Shown here piece by piece: positions 13,698 to 15,983 of a DNA stretch of 15,983 nucleotides. Where the stretch lies: contig MNZT01000060.1 of the NCBI GenBank assembly GCA_001873755.1, forward strand, positions 1 through 15,983, in the 5' to 3' direction. The position numbers were made by a program, and so were the translations under genes. The notes beneath the pieces were generated by a model. It searched no databases and was not told the origin of the DNA. It was given only the letters and a program-made list of their open reading frames with translations. The first letter of the stretch is position 1. Each line of letters opens with the position of its first letter. The stretch comes from Candidatus Wirthbacteria bacterium CG2_30_54_11 (lineage in GTDB: Bacteria; Patescibacteriota; CG2-30-54-11).

Positions 13698-15173
13698 ATG
13701 TTCCAAAAAATTAAACAATATATCCTGACCCCGGGCGTGCTTCTGGCGCTCCTCATTCTGCCAGGCTGCAAGATCAAAAGCTGCGGCACTGATGCCTCCC
13801 CGCCGTCGACGGCCTGCACGACCTGCCTGGATTTCGGGTCGGCCGCCAAGCCGATCAATATCACCATGTGGTATGTATTCGAAGATCCCAGCGTGATGCA
13901 GTCACTGGCCAGTCAGTACCAGGCCAAACACCCCTATGTGACGGTCACCACCATCCAGCAGCCGTCCCTGGCCAAATACCAGGAGCAGCTGGGGCTCAAA
14001 AGTGGCTCCAAAGAGGCTCCGGATGTCTATTTTATCCGTCACGACTGGCTTCCTCTCTACGTTCTGAAGCTCGCGCCGATCACGGACCTGAATCTCCAGC
14101 GCGAACCCGATCCCTCAGACAGTGTCGACGCCTATCTCAAACCTTTTCTGCCGGCGGTGATGACCGATATGGTCAAAACCACCAAAACCATCGACCCCGC
14201 ATCCAAAAAGGAAACCACCAAAAAGGAACTGTATGGAATCCCCTGGGGGTATGAAGGCATCGCCCTGTTCGTGAACACGGATCACTTCGAAGAATACAAC
14301 CGCGCCAATCCGGGCAGTCAGGTCAAGATCCCCATCCCGACCGAAACCATGACCTGGACGGATTTTGCCAATGCGGCGCAGAGACTGATCAAAACCACGA
14401 GCGGCTGGGCCAAGGTCTCGACAGACCAGACCAAAGCCACCCAGATAGAATACAAGGGTGTCGAGCGCTACGGCGCCGCGCTGGGGAACGGCTCCAATGT
14501 CCAGCATGCCAGCGACATATTCACCGCCATGCTGAAGCAGGCCAATGTCGACATGGTGGCAGAGGACCAGACGACCGTTGATTTCATCAAAAGCCAGAAC
14601 ATCACCACCTCCGTAAACGCGCTCAAAAGCTATGCCGGGTACAACACCGTCTGGGACAAAACCTGGCCGAGCTCCATGGAATCATTTGCCACCGGCAAGG
14701 TGTCTATGGCCTTTGGACGCAGCTATCAGATCCCGGGTGTAGAACGGAACAGCTCTCTGCACTTCGATGTCGTACCCTTCCCCCAGCGCTCCAGCGACAC
14801 CACCAGCTGGGCCGTCCCGGCCTACTACTGGACCCGAGTGGTGAACAAGAACAGTACTCATGTGGAAATTTCCTGGGATTTCATCAAATTCGTAGCGTCC
14901 AAAGAAGAGATGCAGGTCTACAGCGAAAGCACCAAGATCCCGCCGGCCAGAAGCGATCTCTCGCCAGATCTGAACCTGGGCTCTCCGAGATACAATATTT
15001 TTACCGCCTCGGTCCCCTATGCCTTTTCCTGGTACCAGGGAGAGCCGGACGCCGCGGAAAAGATCGTCATCACCGCTATCAATGATGTAGCTGACGGAAA
15101 AACAGACGCCCAGGCCGCGCTCACCAAGGCAGCTCAGGACCTCGAGGTCCTACTGAGAGATTACCAGTTGTAG
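13698..15173 (+). CDS. Family-1 extracellular solute-binding lipoprotein
   Basis: This 491-residue protein would capture a substrate, typically a sugar or oligosaccharide, outside the membrane for an ABC importer. It has a positively charged start (MFQKIKQY), a hydrophobic stretch and a lipobox LPGC with the lipidated cysteine at residue 24. Three more cysteines at 29, 40 and 43 (CxxC) follow in a Ser/Thr/Pro linker. The mature part begins with PINITMWYVFEDPSVMQSLASQYQAKHPYVTVT and continues with APDVYFIRHDWLPLYV, GIPWGYEGIALFVNTD and FATGKVSMAFGRSYQIPG, the usual pattern of these proteins. AAGGGA nine bases before ATG 13698 and the promoter position support this start over the ATGs at 13641/13644. 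No permease or ATPase gene is nearby, so the partner is unknown. Confidence 0.87.
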   Translation: MFQKIKQYILTPGVLLALLILPGCKIKSCGTDASPPSTACTTCLDFGSAAKPINITMWYVFEDPSVMQSLASQYQAKHPYVTVTTIQQPSLAKYQEQLGLKSGSKEAPDVYFIRHDWLPLYVLKLAPITDLNLQREPDPSDSVDAYLKPFLPAVMTDMVKTTKTIDPASKKETTKKELYGIPWGYEGIALFVNTDHFEEYNRANPGSQVKIPIPTETMTWTDFANAAQRLIKTTSGWAKVSTDQTKATQIEYKGVERYGAALGNGSNVQHASDIFTAMLKQANVDMVAEDQTTVDFIKSQNITTSVNALKSYAGYNTVWDKTWPSSMESFATGKVSMAFGRSYQIPGVERNSSLHFDVVPFPQRSSDTTSWAVPAYYWTRVVNKNSTHVEISWDFIKFVASKEEMQVYSESTKIPPARSDLSPDLNLGSPRYNIFTASVPYAFSWYQGEPDAAEKIVITAINDVADGKTDAQAALTKAAQDLEVLLRDYQL

Positions 15174-15308
15174 AAAACTATACTGAATAATTATAGATAT
15201 ATTCGTAGATAATTTTATAAATTGATTGACTTTTTTGCTATTTTTTGTTAAATTTCAGTTCAGTAGCTGCTGGGCCAATCTCGCAATCAGAGGAACATGT
15301 TAGAAGCT

Positions 15309-15438
15309 TCGTATGTCATTCTGACCCGCCTCAGGCGGGGAAGAATCTCCCTGAGGACTAAAAATGCAGATCCGTTCGCTTCGGCAGCCTTTGCTCAGGC
15401 CGCCCTTGGCGAGCCTCGCAAAGCGGGATGACGTACGA
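15309..15438. repeat. MITE-like or REP-like palindromic repeat element
   Basis: The ends are inverted repeats: TCGTATGTCATTC (15309-15321) against the reverse complement of 15426-15438, TCGTACGTCATCC, 11 of 13 matching. Inside are a perfect 7-bp stem CCCGCCT-C-AGGCGGG (15325-15339) and a CTTTGC/GCAAAG pair (15389-15394 and 15418-15423). The GTCATTCTGA...GAAGAATCTC wording is like the short dispersed repeats seen between genes in many environmental bacterial genomes. No transposase is present, so it would be non-autonomous. Copy number cannot be judged here. Confidence 0.5.
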
Positions 15439-15456
15439 CTCAACACCACACAGGGA

Positions 15457-15485
15457 TTGAACAGATCGCCCGGAAACGGTATACT
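15457..15485 (+). promoter_or_regulatory. Promoter of the pilin gene
   Basis: TTGAAC (15457-15462) and TATACT (15480-15485) are separated by 17 bases. The -10 sits in GTATACTTATATGAT, matching 13631-13645 at 14 of 15 positions. The start codon is about 60 bases downstream. Confidence 0.65.
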
Positions 15486-15547
15486 TATATGATTTTCTAA
15501 TCAAAAATAGCCTGGACTGATCATCTATTATTTTGATAGACAACCCC

Positions 15548-15916
15548 ATGGTAAAAAATCTCCGCCGCCTCTCCTTTGCGGCCAGCAGTATCGTCTACGC
15601 GACCCTGATACCGGGGGCTTTTGCGGCCTGGCAGGTGGAATCGGTGTTCGGTATCACAGTCTCCGGCGGCAATGCGCCCCTGTCCTCTCTCATCAATCAG
15701 ATACTCGGCATCCTGTACTCCATCTCCGGCGGCTGCGCCCTGGTCATGATCGTCTTCGGGGCGTACCGCTATATGTCGGCCAGCGGCGATGCCAAGGCGG
15801 TCCAGGAAGCCAAGGATACAATCACCTCCGCTTTCTACGGCCTGGTCCTCATCCTCCTGGCCTACCTGCTCGCCCAGGTCATCGGCGGCGATGCACTGAC
15901 CAATCTCAATATGTAA
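15548..15916 (+). CDS. T4SS-type pilin-like small membrane protein
   Basis: This 122-residue protein resembles the small TrbC/VirB2-like T4SS pilins that are frequent in CPR bacteria. It has a signal peptide (basic MVKNLRR, hydrophobic run, AFA cleavage site near 24-26), a short loop, a first membrane helix (about 47-70, ILGILYSISGGCALVMIVFG), a conserved polar loop YRYMSASGDAKAVQEAKDTI, and a second helix (about 93-114, AFYGLVLILLAYLLAQVIGG). The order helix, GD.....eAk..i, helix is the family hallmark. I chose ATG 15548; a TTG at 15533 would add five residues and give a less natural signal peptide. No Shine-Dalgarno is seen. Such proteins may form conjugative or uptake pili; no other T4SS gene is visible. 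Confidence 0.8.
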   Translation: MVKNLRRLSFAASSIVYATLIPGAFAAWQVESVFGITVSGGNAPLSSLINQILGILYSISGGCALVMIVFGAYRYMSASGDAKAVQEAKDTITSAFYGLVLILLAYLLAQVIGGDALTNLNM

Positions 15917-15983
15917 ATCCCAGATTAATCAATTAATCAGTTGTTATATGATCTCAGCCCCCTGCAACCATGGTTCCAAGATC
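15917..15983. other. Right-edge spacer with palindrome
   Basis: GATTAAT-CA-ATTAATC (15923-15938) is a perfect 7-bp inverted repeat just after the pilin stop. Being AT-only at its core and lacking a T-run it is a poor terminator and could be an operator. An ATG at 15970 could open a further gene, but only about four codons are visible. Confidence 0.35.

Larger units (their letters stand above)
15174..15547. other. 374-bp intergenic region
   Basis: This region has three parts. An AT-rich stretch at 15174-15260 includes a possible promoter (TTGACT 15226-15231, TTAAAT 15248-15253). A MITE-like repeat lies at 15309-15438. The pilin promoter is at 15457-15485. A 44-codon open frame (15297-15431) with an AGAGG upstream runs through the repeat but is probably not a gene. 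Confidence 0.6.

Noticed and set aside
15297..15431. 44-codon open frame with AGAGG and a possible upstream promoter
   Set aside because: It runs almost entirely through the palindromic repeat element and its protein has no recognisable pattern. It is more likely a chance frame.
1..15983. Alternative genetic code (TGA as glycine)
   Set aside because: TGA ends several well-supported genes, including the first FemAB gene and hsp20, and no conserved frame needs TGA read-through.
1..15983. CRISPR array, tRNA or rRNA genes
   Set aside because: I saw no regularly spaced direct repeats, and no spacer contains a recognisable tRNA T-arm motif or rRNA sequence.

Overview
The window looks like a chromosomal segment of a Candidate Phyla Radiation (Patescibacteria) bacterium, perhaps of the Peregrinibacteria/Peribacteria type; the phylum is an inference. 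The signs are a small CPR-style T4SS pilin, a tandem pair of FemAB transferases beside a short MurE-like ligase, a lone solute-binding lipoprotein, weak or absent Shine-Dalgarno sites at many genes, and compact operons. TGA acts as a normal stop (for example at the Hsp20 and FemAB genes), so the recoded Gracilibacteria/Absconditabacteria code is not in use.

Layout. Bases 1-138 hold the last 20 codons of an unidentified gene and a spacer. Bases 139-1434 are a complete IS256-family insertion sequence with 22-bp imperfect terminal repeats. Bases 1429-5159 (minus strand) are an AT-rich three-gene module: an Acg/Rv3131-type nitroreductase, a PaaK/CapK-type adenylate-forming ligase and a ThiF/E1-type adenylyltransferase. 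It lies directly behind tsaD (minus strand, 5188-6267), which has a strong extended -10 promoter and an unusually short C-terminus. From 6392 to 11833 the plus strand carries a likely envelope cluster: a Wzy/O-antigen-ligase-like membrane protein, two FemAB paralogues and a MurE-type ligase. Then come hsp20, a nucleotidyltransferase with a left-handed beta-helix tail, a family-1 solute-binding lipoprotein, a 374-bp spacer with a MITE-like repeat, and the pilin.

How the genes may work together. The plus-strand genes mostly build or modify the envelope: glycan polymerisation or ligation, peptidoglycan stem and cross-bridge synthesis, activated sugar supply, uptake, pilus. The minus-strand module is different in base composition and combines two carboxylate-activating enzymes with an FMN-type redox enzyme. 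The ThiF and nitroreductase proteins resemble the two halves of the mycobacterial fusion Rv1355c (MoeY), here split and separated by the ligase gene. Product and substrate are unknown.

The most interesting signals are: (1) this three-gene module at an island-like boundary; (2) three CACGTG-centred palindromes resembling ParB-binding parS sites within 3 kb, two of them identical 16-mers in non-conserved sequence; (3) a 13-codon leader ORF overlapping a hairpin that touches the ribosome-binding site of the ligase gene; (4) a G8 tract where tsaD departs from its family; and (5) a recurrent TATACT promoter element upstream of four genes.
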